Below are positions 51,524-61,056 of a stretch of DNA of 64,000 nucleotides, one piece after another. The translations under genes were made by a program, and so were the position numbers. Source of the stretch: JAAXHV01 sp965204045 (GTDB lineage Bacteria; Pseudomonadota; Gammaproteobacteria; Eutrophobiales; Eutrophobiaceae). Each line of letters begins with the position of its first letter. Position 1 is the stretch's first letter. The stretch covers positions 3,100,001 through 3,164,000 of the forward strand of contig CBDBDW010000002.1 of NCBI GenBank assembly GCA_965204045.1, written 5' to 3'. The notes under the pieces are model-generated. The model ran no database searches. It was not told where the DNA came from and worked only from the letters and a program-made list of their open reading frames with translations.

Positions 51524-52914
51524 TGTTTTCCAATATGAAATGAGCCTGAAGGGCGGACGTGATTCCAACATGAAATGAGCCTGAAATAATCGGTCTTTCT
51601 GTTCATGATACGAGGATGAAAACGATCATGAACGCAAACGAGTTAACGAGTATCGACCAGGTACGCGCCTTTCTGGCGGGCACACAACAGGTGGCCTTTG
51701 AGGTGGCCGGTGACAAGCGGAGCCGGTATGACTGGCTACGGCGCACCTTGGTGAAGTTTGATTATCCGGGCTGTAACAAGACGGACAAAGGGACACTGAT
51801 GCGTTACCTGATGAAGGTGAGCGGCTATTCCCTGGCCCAGGTGAAGCGGTTGATTAAACAGTACCGGGAGACCGGCAAGTTGACGCCGCGCCAGTGCACG
51901 GCACGCGGCTTTGCCCGGCGCTACACGAAGGCGGATATCCGCCTGCTGGCGGCCATGGACGAGCGCCATAACACGCCCAACGGGCTGGCCCTGAAGAAGC
52001 TCTGTGAGCGGGCTTATTCAGTCTTCGGTCAGCGTGAGTACGAACGCCTGGCCAGCATCTCGGTCTCGCACCTGTACAACCTGCGCCAGTCGCAGACCTA
52101 CCGGCGCCAGCGCCACACGGTGGACAAGACCCGGCCGGTGACCCTGCCCATCGGTGAGCGGCGCAAACCGCAGCCGGACGGTCAGCCGGGCTATATCCGC
52201 ATCGATACCGTGCACCAGGGCGATTTAGACGGGGAAAAAGGGGTGTATCACATCAATGCGGTGGATGAGGTAACCCAGTTCGAGGTGGTGGTCAGTGTCG
52301 AGCGTATCAGTGAGGTCTACCTTATTCCGGCCCTGGAACACCTGCTGGAGGCCTTCCCCTTCGTTATCCTGGGCTTCCACGCCGACAACGGCTCGGAGTA
52401 CATCAACAAACAGGTTGCCCGGCTGCTGGAGAAGCTGCGCATCGAGCTGACCAAGTCCCGCGCCCGGCACAGCAACGACAACGCCCTGGTGGAATGCAAA
52501 AACGGCCACGTGGTGCGCAAGCTGCTGGGCCACGCCCACATCCCGCGCCGCTGGGCCGGCCCGTTGAACGAGTTCCACCGCCGGCACCTCAACCCCTACG
52601 TCAATTATCACCGGCCCTGCCTGTTCCCGGAGACCGTCACCGACAAGAAGGGGAAACAACGCAAGCGCTACCCGTATGAGTCCCTCATGACCCCCTATGA
52701 GAAACTCAAATCCCTGGACGATGCACAGACGTATTTGAAACCGGGGGTCAGCTTTGACATACTGGACAAGGTCGCTTACCGGATCAGCGACAACGCGGCC
52801 GCGGACGCGCTGCAACAGGCGCGCCGGGACCTCTTCCATGAACAGGAATACAAACGGGCTTGAGATCGGGGCAGAATCTCTCTCTCTACAGGCTCATTCC
52901 AGTATTGGAAAATA
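51524..52914 (+). mobile_element. Insertion sequence with a rve-type transposase
   Basis: The ends form an imperfect inverted repeat: GTTTTCCAATATGAAATGAG on the left and, in reverse complement, a near match on the right ending TTCCAGTATTGGAAAATA. The left end carries a second direct copy of the inner motif ATGAAATGAGCCTGAA about 33 bases inward, possibly another transposase binding site. No clear target duplication was found. It separates the TonB receptor from the MFS gene. Confidence 0.78.
51616..52863 (+). CDS. Transposase, integrase-core (rve) type
   Basis: DDE recombinase of 415 residues. An N-terminal helix-turn-helix region (YLMKVSGYSLAQVKRLIKQY) is followed by the catalytic core with Asp in YIRIDTVHQGD, Asp in GFHADNGSEYIN and Glu in NDNALVECKNG, the expected DDE spacing. 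The frame is intact, so the element may be active. I could not assign the IS family with certainty; IS481-like or an unclassified family are candidates. A second ATG lies four codons in. Confidence 0.87.
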   Translation: MKTIMNANELTSIDQVRAFLAGTQQVAFEVAGDKRSRYDWLRRTLVKFDYPGCNKTDKGTLMRYLMKVSGYSLAQVKRLIKQYRETGKLTPRQCTARGFARRYTKADIRLLAAMDERHNTPNGLALKKLCERAYSVFGQREYERLASISVSHLYNLRQSQTYRRQRHTVDKTRPVTLPIGERRKPQPDGQPGYIRIDTVHQGDLDGEKGVYHINAVDEVTQFEVVVSVERISEVYLIPALEHLLEAFPFVILGFHADNGSEYINKQVARLLEKLRIELTKSRARHSNDNALVECKNGHVVRKLLGHAHIPRRWAGPLNEFHRRHLNPYVNYHRPCLFPETVTDKKGKQRKRYPYESLMTPYEKLKSLDDAQTYLKPGVSFDILDKVAYRISDNAAADALQQARRDLFHEQEYKRA

Positions 52915-52939
52915 CTTAATTATCCACAGCGTGGTTATT

Positions 52940-54304
52940 TTACGACTTCTGCCAGCCCTCCTCTGCTTCCAGCAGACTCTGCCGGTAATATTTCAGTCCC
53001 GTATAGAGTATGAGCGCCGATAACGGCGCGGCGGTGGCCGCCACTGTCGCCAGTGAATAACCTACCAGGGCCGGGTCTCCATATAGATAGTCGGTCATCA
53101 GGGCGACAAAGGTCGGACCTATCCCCATGCCTACCAGGTTGACGCTCAACAGGTACAGTGCAGAGACCTGGGCGCGCATCTGGTTCGGCGTGATTGGCTG
53201 TAACGCAGCAGGCGCGATGCCGTGCGGCAGGCTCCACAGAAAAGTGAACGGCGCCATGAGCGCCAGCGCCAGCCACACATTGTCGACCAGCGGCACAGCA
53301 ATGCCGAACGGGGCGGCGCAAAGCGCCCCGATCATAATGACTCTCAGGTTGGCATCCGTATGGCCGCGCCGGCGCAATGCATCTGCTATCCATCCTGCGC
53401 CGACTACACCGGAAGTCCCGAATATCAACAGCATGAACCCATAAACGAGGCCCACCTCGCCCGGCGTCCAGCCATACTTGCGTATAAAAAATGCGGGCGT
53501 CCAGGCTAAAATCGCATAGGCAAGCATCACGAACATGGAAACCCCGATCAGGTGGTGTCCGTAAGTGCGCCAGTTTTTACGCAAAAATCTCAATATGTCT
53601 TTAATCGGAATGCTTTTCGGGACAGCGCCCGGCTCATCCCCAAGCAGGCCCCTGCGGGCCGGTTCACGCAGGGTCATTACCAGGAGCGCCAATAAAACCC
53701 CGGGCAATCCTACAACTATGAATGCCAGTTGCCATGCCCTCAACTGCCCGATAAAAGGTATATCGACTGTATCAAGGCTCGCCACATAATCGACGACGAG
53801 GCCGCCGATAATATATGCAAGGCCCGCGCCGAGAAAGCTGCCTCCGGTATACACCGCGATAGCCCGTGTGACTTTACCGGGCGGAAAATAATCGCTGAAC
53901 AACGAATAGGCCGGAGGAGATAATGCAGCCTCTCCGACTCCCACCCCTATGCGCGCGGCAAACAACTGCCAGAAGGTTTTCGTCAATCCACACAGGGCAG
54001 TCATCAGGCTCCAGAGAAACACGCCGGCGGCAATAATTGAACGGCGATTGGAGACGTCTGCAAGACGGGCAATCGGAATGCCCATCAGTGTATAGAACAG
54101 CGCAAAGGCAATCCCCTGCAGGAGGGATATCTGGGTATCCGAGAGATTCAGGTCATGGCGGATTGGTTCGACCAGCAGGTTCAGGATCTGCCGGTCAATG
54201 AACGAGAAGATATAGGCGAGCGTCAGAACGCCTACGACATACCAGGCATAGACCTGGTTGGGATAGTCTGCAGTTCCGGCAGTCGGCGTATGGGAGTTCT
54301 TCAT
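52940..54304 (-). CDS. MFS transporter (spinster-like)
   Basis: Inner-membrane carrier of 454 residues from the ATG at 54304, with about 12 membrane helices. The segment FSFIDRQILNLLVEPIRHDL and GRIGVGVGEAALSPPAYSL-type motif (here FAARIGVGVGEAALSPPAY) are typical of spinster-type carriers found beside catabolic genes. The open frame upstream to 54394 overlaps the peptidase gene and is not coding. It follows the M28 gene by about 20 bases. Confidence 0.85.
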   Translation of the reverse strand: MKNSHTPTAGTADYPNQVYAWYVVGVLTLAYIFSFIDRQILNLLVEPIRHDLNLSDTQISLLQGIAFALFYTLMGIPIARLADVSNRRSIIAAGVFLWSLMTALCGLTKTFWQLFAARIGVGVGEAALSPPAYSLFSDYFPPGKVTRAIAVYTGGSFLGAGLAYIIGGLVVDYVASLDTVDIPFIGQLRAWQLAFIVVGLPGVLLALLVMTLREPARRGLLGDEPGAVPKSIPIKDILRFLRKNWRTYGHHLIGVSMFVMLAYAILAWTPAFFIRKYGWTPGEVGLVYGFMLLIFGTSGVVGAGWIADALRRRGHTDANLRVIMIGALCAAPFGIAVPLVDNVWLALALMAPFTFLWSLPHGIAPAALQPITPNQMRAQVSALYLLSVNLVGMGIGPTFVALMTDYLYGDPALVGYSLATVAATAAPLSALILYTGLKYYRQSLLEAEEGWQKS

Positions 54305-54323
54305 TTCGTTGGGAGCCCCGGGT

Positions 54324-55700
54324 TCAGTCAGAGGGCCCTCGGGATGAATCGTCCAGTTCCGCTGCCAGCCAGGTAACCACTGCCCACGCGGCAACGTTCT
54401 GTTTCAGTTGATCGGGGTCGATCTTGTCCAGGGTGTCGTCGGCCGTGTGATGGTAATCAAAATAGTCGGTGCCATCCTGCCGCAGTCGGAATATGCGCAC
54501 GCCCCTTTCATGCAGCGGTACTATATCCGGTCCGCCGGACTGGGCAGCCTCCCCTTTTTCAATACCCAGGACTTCAAGCACGGGCATGGCCGTTTCCATC
54601 AACACAGGATTATCGGTATCGAAACGCCAGACCGGTCCGGCGCCGAAATCGGATTCGGAGGCATAGATATGATTTTCCAGGTTTTCGGCATGGGTATCTA
54701 CATACTGTTTTGCGCCCCACAGGCCGGCTTCTTCATTCCCGAACAGGACCAGGCGGATACTGCTTCGAGGTCTTTGGGGCAATTCGCCTATCAGGTGTGC
54801 CGCGGCAGCGGTGATGGCGACGCCGGCGCCGTCATCCACTGCGCCGGTTCCCAGGTCCCAGGAATCCAGGTGAGCGCCGATCAGCACGAGTTTTTCCGGG
54901 GTTTCACGGCCGTTGAGTTGGGCTATTACGTTCCAGGAATGTCCTGCTTCCCTTAAATCCACCTGGATATCCAGGGATATCCTGATACTGTCGCCCCGGC
55001 TCATGATGCGCGCCAGTTGATCCGCATCCGGCGCGGACAAGGCCACGGCCGGCAAGGGGTCACTAGCCATGGTGGACACTCCCGTGTGGGGGAAGCGATG
55101 GCTGTCCGTGCCGATGGAACGGATCAGGACGCCGAGCGCTCCTTTTTCCTTGGCAAGCAATCCCGAATCGTAGCGTACCTTGACGGAATCCCCATACCCT
55201 GATCCGGTCCGTGTCCGCTCGGTGTACTGATTGATAAAAACGAACCTGCCCTCGACCTGTTCGAGAGGGGCATTTCGAAAGGCGTCCAGATCGGCGAAGC
55301 CGATGACTTCCGCGGTGATCTCACCGTGGGTAGACCCGCTGTAACCCAGCGCCGTGACATGCAGTTCCTGCGGGTATGGCGCTTCGATTCTCGCGGACTC
55401 ATGCCGGCGCGTCCACACGGGAAACTCGATACGCTCCAGCCATACCCTGTCGAAAGATAGCGTTTCCAGCTTGCGTTTCGCCCATTCGACTGCGCGATGG
55501 TCCGCCTCCGTGCCGGCCAGACGCGGGCCTACTTCCGTCGTCAGTCCCTCCACGATCTCCCAGGCCAGACCTGAGCTCATCCCCGCTTCCCGCAACTGCG
55601 CCGCAGTATCCCATGTATTTTCTGTATCTGCCTGAACCAGCACAGGCAACAAGCACAACAGCAGGAGTGACAGCAAGCGGTTTTTTGATATTAGTGACAT
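54324..55700 (-). CDS. M28 family zinc peptidase, secreted
   Basis: Aminopeptidase-type enzyme of 458 residues with a signal peptide (cleavage after VQA). A PA-type insert domain (residues about 120-240) precedes the zinc domain. Ligands are His in GAHLDSWD, Asp in AVDDGAG, Glu-Glu in FGNEEAGLWG, Asp in SESDFG, and His in DYHHTADD. All expected residues are present. It should release amino acids from peptides in the periplasm for the neighbouring carriers. Confidence 0.9.
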   Translation of the reverse strand: MSLISKNRLLSLLLLCLLPVLVQADTENTWDTAAQLREAGMSSGLAWEIVEGLTTEVGPRLAGTEADHRAVEWAKRKLETLSFDRVWLERIEFPVWTRRHESARIEAPYPQELHVTALGYSGSTHGEITAEVIGFADLDAFRNAPLEQVEGRFVFINQYTERTRTGSGYGDSVKVRYDSGLLAKEKGALGVLIRSIGTDSHRFPHTGVSTMASDPLPAVALSAPDADQLARIMSRGDSIRISLDIQVDLREAGHSWNVIAQLNGRETPEKLVLIGAHLDSWDLGTGAVDDGAGVAITAAAAHLIGELPQRPRSSIRLVLFGNEEAGLWGAKQYVDTHAENLENHIYASESDFGAGPVWRFDTDNPVLMETAMPVLEVLGIEKGEAAQSGGPDIVPLHERGVRIFRLRQDGTDYFDYHHTADDTLDKIDPDQLKQNVAAWAVVTWLAAELDDSSRGPSD

Positions 55701-55712
55701 GGCTGCGCCGCG

Positions 55713-56882
55713 TTAGAGGTGTTTTTTCTGTGCCAGCAGTCCCGGGACCAGGACCAGTGCGCTGGCGAGAAACAGGAATGTCGCCACGATATAGACATGG
55801 TCATAACTGCTCCTGCCGAGGATGGTCGCAGCGATGAAAGGGCCGATGGCATAACCCAGCGTCTGCATGCAGATACCGTAGATCACCACCTTGCCCCGGC
55901 GGTCGAACGAGGCCATGGTCGCCAGCAGGTAGGGCATGCTCACGTTCCACAGGAAATTGAACAGGCACACACCCAGGGCAAACTGGAACAGGGCGATCTC
56001 GCCCACCAGGATGTAGATGCCGATGGCAGTGCCGATAATACTCACCTGCAAGGGAATGATACGGCCGATGCGCAACTGCAGCACCACGGCAACAAAGGCC
56101 CCGGCAATACCCAGGAACTGGGACACGGTCAGGACGTTGGCCACGGTCTGCTCGGCAATGCCGGCTTCCAGTCCGAGCAGGAACAGGTAGGCCCAGACGA
56201 TGCCGATGGACGTGTTGTAGACCAGGAGGGCAAACAGTGAAACCCCTTTTAACCGCCATGAATAGCTGACTTTTTCAGGGACGGACAGGTCCAGGTGGTG
56301 CACGCCGGAGCGCGGCAGGTAGCGGGTGAAAAACAGGCCCGAAACATTGAACAGCGCAAAGAACAGCAGGACGCCGTCCATGCCGATGCTCGCAAAGGCG
56401 GTGGGCATGACCAGTATGCCCAGGGCGCCGTAAATCAGCACCCAGGTGATGATGTAACCGAAATTCCGGTCGGACTTGCCGGTCAGCCCCATCATCGCGA
56501 AGGTCAGCGACATCAGTCCGCCGGAACCCATGCCGGTGAGGAAGCGCACCGCGGCCAGCGACTCGAAATCCGCCAGGGACAGGGACAGCAGGTTGCCCGC
56601 GGCGGCAATGATAAGACACAGCACCGTCAGCTTGCGCCAGTCGAAGCGCGCCTCCATAAAGATGAGCAGGAGGGTCGTGAAGGCGATACCGAACATCTCC
56701 GCCGAGGCGATGTAGCCCGCCTGCTCTTCACTGAGCGCCAGGTATTCAACCAGGCCCTGCACATAACCCGGCTGCAGTATGAAGACGCAGGGCGCAATCA
56801 CCGCGATATAGACAATCGCGATGATGGAACTGCGCGCATTCACGTCAACGGGGTGGGTATCATTCCCCAATAGCCATTGCAT
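55713..56882 (-). CDS. MFS transporter
   Basis: A 389-residue carrier from the ATG at 56882, preceded by AGGAGG at good spacing, with about 12 membrane helices. Upstream open frame to 57038 includes a REP-like palindrome and is not coding. Motif A is weak (the first loop reads EARFDWRKLTVL), so the substrate class is not evident. It lies directly upstream of the M28 peptidase, 12 bases apart, suggesting import of the peptidase products. Confidence 0.82.
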   Translation of the reverse strand: MQWLLGNDTHPVDVNARSSIIAIVYIAVIAPCVFILQPGYVQGLVEYLALSEEQAGYIASAEMFGIAFTTLLLIFMEARFDWRKLTVLCLIIAAAGNLLSLSLADFESLAAVRFLTGMGSGGLMSLTFAMMGLTGKSDRNFGYIITWVLIYGALGILVMPTAFASIGMDGVLLFFALFNVSGLFFTRYLPRSGVHHLDLSVPEKVSYSWRLKGVSLFALLVYNTSIGIVWAYLFLLGLEAGIAEQTVANVLTVSQFLGIAGAFVAVVLQLRIGRIIPLQVSIIGTAIGIYILVGEIALFQFALGVCLFNFLWNVSMPYLLATMASFDRRGKVVIYGICMQTLGYAIGPFIAATILGRSSYDHVYIVATFLFLASALVLVPGLLAQKKHL

Positions 56883-56974
56883 GTGACAACCTCCTTCTAT
56901 ACATAACGACACAAATAGCGCCGCATTATGTTGTTTCCAGCTTATAACATGACGGGCAAACATCGCCTCCTGTT

Positions 56975-57070
56975 CGTCATTCCGGGCCTGACCCGGAATC
57001 CAGTCAAAACAAACATTCCTTATAAGGAGTCTTGTCATCTACTGGATTCCGGGTCAGGCCCGGAATGACG
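56975..57070. repeat. Perfect 30-bp inverted pair of REP-like palindromes
   Basis: The unit at 56975-57004 (CGTCATTCCGGGCCTGACCC and following bases) is repeated in perfect inverted form at 57041-57070 with a 36-base centre. A related element with the same kind of centre (ACATTC-TTATAAGGAGT) lies at 59819. It sits between the MFS and class III aminotransferase genes. Confidence 0.9.
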
Positions 57071-57091
57071 ACATAAACAGTGCGGCGTTAT

Positions 57092-58462
57092 TTATGTCGT
57101 CAGTACATCGAGCAATATGTCCACGGCCTTGTTCATATAGTCCCGGGTGATGGTCAACGAGGGCATCAGCCTCAGCACGTTGCCGTTCCGGCCGCAGGGC
57201 ACCATGATAATCCCGTTCGACAACAGGCCCATGACCACCTTCATCATCGTGTCCCCGTCCGCAGGTTCCCGGGTTTCCCTGTCATTCACCAGTTCGATGC
57301 CGATCATCAGTCCCCTGCCACGCACCTCACCGATAATGGGCAGGTTCCCACTTTCAGCCTGCAGCCGGTCCAGGACTTCCTTGCCCAACTGCGCCGCCCT
57401 TTCCACCAGGCCGCCTTCCTGGATGATGTCGATATTGGTCATGGTGACCGCAGACGAGACCGCATTGGCGGCAAAGGTCTGGGGTTGTGACATATCGTCC
57501 AGTTGTTGCGCCAGGTCCTTGCGCATGATCACGCCGGCCATGGGCAGGTCCCCGCCCATGCCCTTGCCGAAGGTGATCATGTCCGGCTCCACCCCGGCGT
57601 GTTCGATGGACCACATTTTGCCGGTGCGGCCGGCGCCCGCCTGCACCTCGTCCGCGACAAACAGGGCGCCGTGTTGTTCACAGGCGGCCTTTACCTTCAG
57701 GAAGAATTCGGGCGCCGGCGGCACGTACCCCCCCTCTCCCTGCACCGGCTCAACGATCACGGCCGCCACGTCGTCCGCCGCCGTGTAAGGCGTATTCAAC
57801 AGGTAGTCCACGTAATCGCCGCAGACCTCTTCGCAGGACTTGTCCCCGAGCGGCAGGGGAAAACGGTAGGCGTAGGGGTAAGGCGCATGGATGACACCGC
57901 CCATGAAGGGGCCATAACCCGAGCGATACTGTTGGCCGGTGGTAAGGGCGTTGGAAGCCGCCCAGACACCGTGGTAGGCGCCGTGGAAGGCCAGGATCTG
58001 GTTGCGCCCGGTCACCCGGCGGGCAAACTTGATGGCGCATTCCAGCGCGCCGCTGCCGCTCTGGGTGAAATAGCTGATACAGTTGTTCCTGAGACCCGGC
58101 GGGGCGATGGAGGCAATCTTCTTTGCCAGTTCGCCGCGCTTGGTATTACTGATGTCTGAGGCATGCATGAGGATTTTCGACTGGCGTTCCATGATCTCGA
58201 CCACCCTGGGGTGGGAACGTCCGACGCTGCTGACCCCGACACCGGCGGAGACATCGATATAGAGGTTGCCGTCCGGGTCCTTCACCGTTACCCCCTTGCC
58301 CTCATCAAACACCAGCGGAAAACCGCCGCCGCCCCGGGTCATCGATTCATATTCCGGCGCTTCAGCCAGCAACTCGCCGGCCTTCGGGCCGGGAACGCCG
58401 CCGGTAATTATATTCGGCGCACCGGCGAAGGAAAGTTCTGCCAGTTCCTGTTCTGAGATCAT
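57092..58462 (-). CDS. Class III aminotransferase (omega/GABA type)
   Basis: PLP enzyme of 456 residues from the ATG at 58462, chosen for a GGGAG six bases upstream. It contains FTQSGSGALECAIKFARR, HGAYHGVW, IVEPVQGEGGYV, FVADEVQAGAGRTG and the PLP lysine in ITFGKGMGGDLPM. Length and motifs fit 4-aminobutyrate-type aminotransferases. As the first gene of the minus-strand peptide/amino-acid run it probably moves an amino group from an omega-amino acid to a keto acid. The exact substrate is not visible. Confidence 0.88.
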   Translation of the reverse strand: MISEQELAELSFAGAPNIITGGVPGPKAGELLAEAPEYESMTRGGGGFPLVFDEGKGVTVKDPDGNLYIDVSAGVGVSSVGRSHPRVVEIMERQSKILMHASDISNTKRGELAKKIASIAPPGLRNNCISYFTQSGSGALECAIKFARRVTGRNQILAFHGAYHGVWAASNALTTGQQYRSGYGPFMGGVIHAPYPYAYRFPLPLGDKSCEEVCGDYVDYLLNTPYTAADDVAAVIVEPVQGEGGYVPPAPEFFLKVKAACEQHGALFVADEVQAGAGRTGKMWSIEHAGVEPDMITFGKGMGGDLPMAGVIMRKDLAQQLDDMSQPQTFAANAVSSAVTMTNIDIIQEGGLVERAAQLGKEVLDRLQAESGNLPIIGEVRGRGLMIGIELVNDRETREPADGDTMMKVVMGLLSNGIIMVPCGRNGNVLRLMPSLTITRDYMNKAVDILLDVLTT

Positions 58463-58499
58463 GTCAGTCTCCCGCATGGTTAAAGATGGTTATTCTATA

Positions 58500-59788
58500 A
58501 GGAACCTCTATTAATTCAGTGTAATGATATAATACGGAGTACTGATTTCAACCCATACTGTCCTGTTTGAGGGTGCTGCCATGAAGAAGACTCAAGACCT
58601 GTTCGGTTCCTTTTTTGACTTGCAGGACGCCCGTTTGACGAAGCTGAAAGACCCGCTGGTGCAGTTGGAGGAGGTGGTGGACTGGGCGGCATTCCGTCCG
58701 TTGCTGTCCCGTCTCCGGCCCACGGAGCGCAAGAGCAATGCGGGCGCCCCGCGCCGGGACGAGGTACTGATGTTCAAGGGGTTGGTGATACAGCACTTGT
58801 ACGGCTTGAGTGATGAGCAGTTGGAGTACCAGGTAGAGGACCGGCGCAGTTTCCAGCGGTTCCTGGGGTTGGACAATGTCCATCGGGCGCCGGATGCGAA
58901 GACGTTCCGGGCGTTTCGGGAGCAGTTGGTGCGGTTGGGCCTGATGGAGGCGTTGTTCGAGCAGTTTGCCGGGCAGTTGGAAGCGTTGGGGTACCGGGCG
59001 CGCAAGGGGCAGTTGGTGGATGCGTCCCTGGTGCCGGCGCCGGTGCAGCGCAACACGCGCGAAGAGAATGCCAAGGTCAAGGCCGGGGAAGTGCCTGCGG
59101 ACTGGGAGCAGGCGGACGCCAAGCCGAAGCGGCGTCAGAAGGACGTGGAGGCGCGTTGGACGAAGAAACGCGGCACGAGTCATTACGGGTACAAGAACCA
59201 CGTGAACGTGGACAATGCGCACAAGCTGGTACGCAAGTATGATGTCACCGCGGCCAACGTGCATGATTCGCAGTTATTGGATGACCTGCTTGATGAGGAC
59301 AACAGCAGCAAGGCCCTCTGGGCGGACAGCGCCTACCGGTCTGAAGAGCAGGAGCAGCGTTTGCGGGAGAAGCACTACCGCAGTCACATTCAGCGCAAGG
59401 GCAGCCGCAACCGGCCGTTGACGGCGCGGGAGCAGCAGGGCAACCGCACGCGGGCAAAAATACGGGTGCGGGTGGAGCACGTGTTCGGGGCGCAGTGTGC
59501 GACCCGTGCCAAGCTGGTCCGGTGTATCGGGCTCAAGCGCAGTGCGTTGGCCATCGGGATGATGAACCTGGTGTACAACATGCGCAGACTGTGTTACCTG
59601 CAAGGGGTCGGTGCGCCTGCTTGACGGGAAACAGGGATAAAACGGTGTCAAAACGACACCTGAGGGCGATAAAACGGCCCGATGACGGGCGTATTGAGGT
59701 GATGCGGGTCTCTGCGCACCTTACTATAGACAAATATATGAAAAAGGAACCTGCTCAGACCTGAAATTATCAATTAATAGAGGTTCCC
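58500..59788 (+). mobile_element. IS5-family insertion sequence
   Basis: A 16-base perfect terminal inverted repeat GGAACCTCTATTAATT (58501-58516 and 59772-59787) bounds about 1.29 kb. The flanks TATA (58496-58499 and 59789-59792) may be the target duplication. One intact transposase gene fills most of it. A lone copy of its right end is found at 13125-13165. Confidence 0.88.
58581..59624 (+). CDS. IS5-family transposase
   Basis: DDE transposase of 347 residues. A DUF772-type N-terminus (KSNAGAPRRDEVLMFKGLVI) precedes the core with Asp in QLVDASLVPAP, Asp in LLDEDN/ALWADSAYRSEE and Glu in RVRVEHVFG. The linking motif HYGYKNHVNVDN is typical. The ATG at 58581 lies 80 bases inside the left end. 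Intact and possibly active. Confidence 0.92.
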   Translation: MKKTQDLFGSFFDLQDARLTKLKDPLVQLEEVVDWAAFRPLLSRLRPTERKSNAGAPRRDEVLMFKGLVIQHLYGLSDEQLEYQVEDRRSFQRFLGLDNVHRAPDAKTFRAFREQLVRLGLMEALFEQFAGQLEALGYRARKGQLVDASLVPAPVQRNTREENAKVKAGEVPADWEQADAKPKRRQKDVEARWTKKRGTSHYGYKNHVNVDNAHKLVRKYDVTAANVHDSQLLDDLLDEDNSSKALWADSAYRSEEQEQRLREKHYRSHIQRKGSRNRPLTAREQQGNRTRAKIRVRVEHVFGAQCATRAKLVRCIGLKRSALAIGMMNLVYNMRRLCYLQGVGAPA

Positions 59789-59818
59789 TATACGTAACGA
59801 CACAAATCGCGCCACGTT

Positions 59819-59900
59819 CGTCATTCCCGCGCAGGCGGGAATCCAGTAAGCAAACATTCATTATAAGGAGTTTTGTTGTCCACTGGATTCCCGCCTGCGC
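59819..59900. repeat. REP-like inverted pair interrupted by the IS1111 element
   Basis: The unit at 59819-59847 (CGTCATTCCCGCGCAGGCGG and following bases) is followed by a 34-base centre and then by the first 19 bases of the inverted unit (59882-59900). The last ten bases, GGGAATGACG, are found at 61311-61320 on the far side of the IS110-family element. Rejoining the halves restores the palindrome exactly. Confidence 0.88.
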
Positions 59901-59982
59901 CGATGTGTGGACTCCTCCCCCCTTATCATGGTAGTTAAGGGGGGAGAAGCAATTTTGTTTAACCAACAACGAGGAGTCCACG

Positions 59983-61056
59983 ATGAGAGATACTAACACA
60001 ATCGGCATAGATTTAGCGAAGCACACGTTTCAGGTGTGCGTGGTCGACAAGCAGGACCGGATGGTGAGCAACCAGGCGATGGGCCGGACGGCGTTGTCGG
60101 CGTATTTAGTGCGTCAGGCGCCGGCCTTGGTGGTACTGGAGGCGTGCGGGGGTGCGCACTATTGGGGTCGCTTAGCGGAGTCGTTCGGTCATCAGGTGAA
60201 GATTCTCTCGCCGCGTTGGGTGTTGCCGTACCGTCAGGGCCACAAGACGGATGCGCGGGATGCGTTAGCGGTGGCCCGTGCGGGGCAGCGGGAGGAATTG
60301 CCGGGGGTGGGGTTGATGGGGGTGGAGCAACAGAGTCTGCAGTGTCAGAAACGCGTGGCGGAGCATCTGACGGACCAATTGACGGCGACGGGGAACATGC
60401 TGCGTGGGCTGCTGGCGGAGTTTGGGGAAGTGGTGCCGAAGGGGGAGGCGGCGTTACGGCGTGAGTTGCCGCGCGTGCTGGAGGAGGCGGAGAACGGGTT
60501 GCCGTTGTCGCTACGCCCGCTCTTGGCGCTGGCCTGGCAGTTATGGCAGGCGCAGTCGGCGGCGTTGCAGGAGGCGGAGCGGCAGTTGGCAGAGCAAGTG
60601 CGCGTGACGCCGGCGTGTCGGTCGCTGCTGACACTGGCCGGGGTGGGGCCCAAGAATGCGTTGGGGTTGTATATTGCCCTGGGGGACGGGCAGGCGTACC
60701 GGCATGGTCGGGCCGCGGCGGCCTGTATTGGCTTGACCCCCAAGCAGCACAGCAGTGGGGGCAAGGTGCGCCTGGGGTCGATTGGCAAGCGCAGCGGGGA
60801 CAAACGCTTACGTGCCTCGCTCATTACCGGCGCCCATGCGGTACTCCAGGCGCTGGCGCGGCGGGAACCCCGTAATGACGTTGAGGTGTGGCTCAAAGAC
60901 CTGGCGGCCCGGCGTGGCGCCGGGCGGGCGGCGGTGGCCCTGGCAAACAAAACCGTGCGTACCGCCTGGGCTATGCTGCGTTACCGGACGGAGTACGATC
61001 CGGGCCATGCCAACCAGCTGTCGGGCAACCCGCCGGCGGCAGTGGCCGCCGCCTGA
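59983..61056 (+). CDS. IS110-family (IS1111 group) DEDD transposase
   Basis: RuvC-like recombinase of 357 residues. The N-terminal catalytic part has Asp in TIGIDLAKHTFQV, Glu in LVVLEACGGAHYW and the double Asp in HKTDARDALAVA. The C-terminal transposase_20 domain has LAGVGPKNALGLY and the serine-containing GKRSGDKRLRASLITGAHA. The frame is intact. The ATG at 59983 follows an AACGAGGAGTCCACG ribosome-binding site. Confidence 0.93.
   Translation: MRDTNTIGIDLAKHTFQVCVVDKQDRMVSNQAMGRTALSAYLVRQAPALVVLEACGGAHYWGRLAESFGHQVKILSPRWVLPYRQGHKTDARDALAVARAGQREELPGVGLMGVEQQSLQCQKRVAEHLTDQLTATGNMLRGLLAEFGEVVPKGEAALRRELPRVLEEAENGLPLSLRPLLALAWQLWQAQSAALQEAERQLAEQVRVTPACRSLLTLAGVGPKNALGLYIALGDGQAYRHGRAAAACIGLTPKQHSSGGKVRLGSIGKRSGDKRLRASLITGAHAVLQALARREPRNDVEVWLKDLAARRGAGRAAVALANKTVRTAWAMLRYRTEYDPGHANQLSGNPPAAVAAA

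Noticed and set aside
56295..56873. A 192-residue His/Gln/Gly-rich frame antisense to the MFS gene
   Set aside because: Composition is that of a reversed membrane-protein gene; no motif or start signal supports it.
59993..60634. Long Pro/Ala/Thr-rich and Gly-rich frames opposite and beside the IS1111 transposase gene
   Set aside because: They are antisense or out-of-frame readings of a GC-biased coding sequence with no family features and no ribosome-binding sites.
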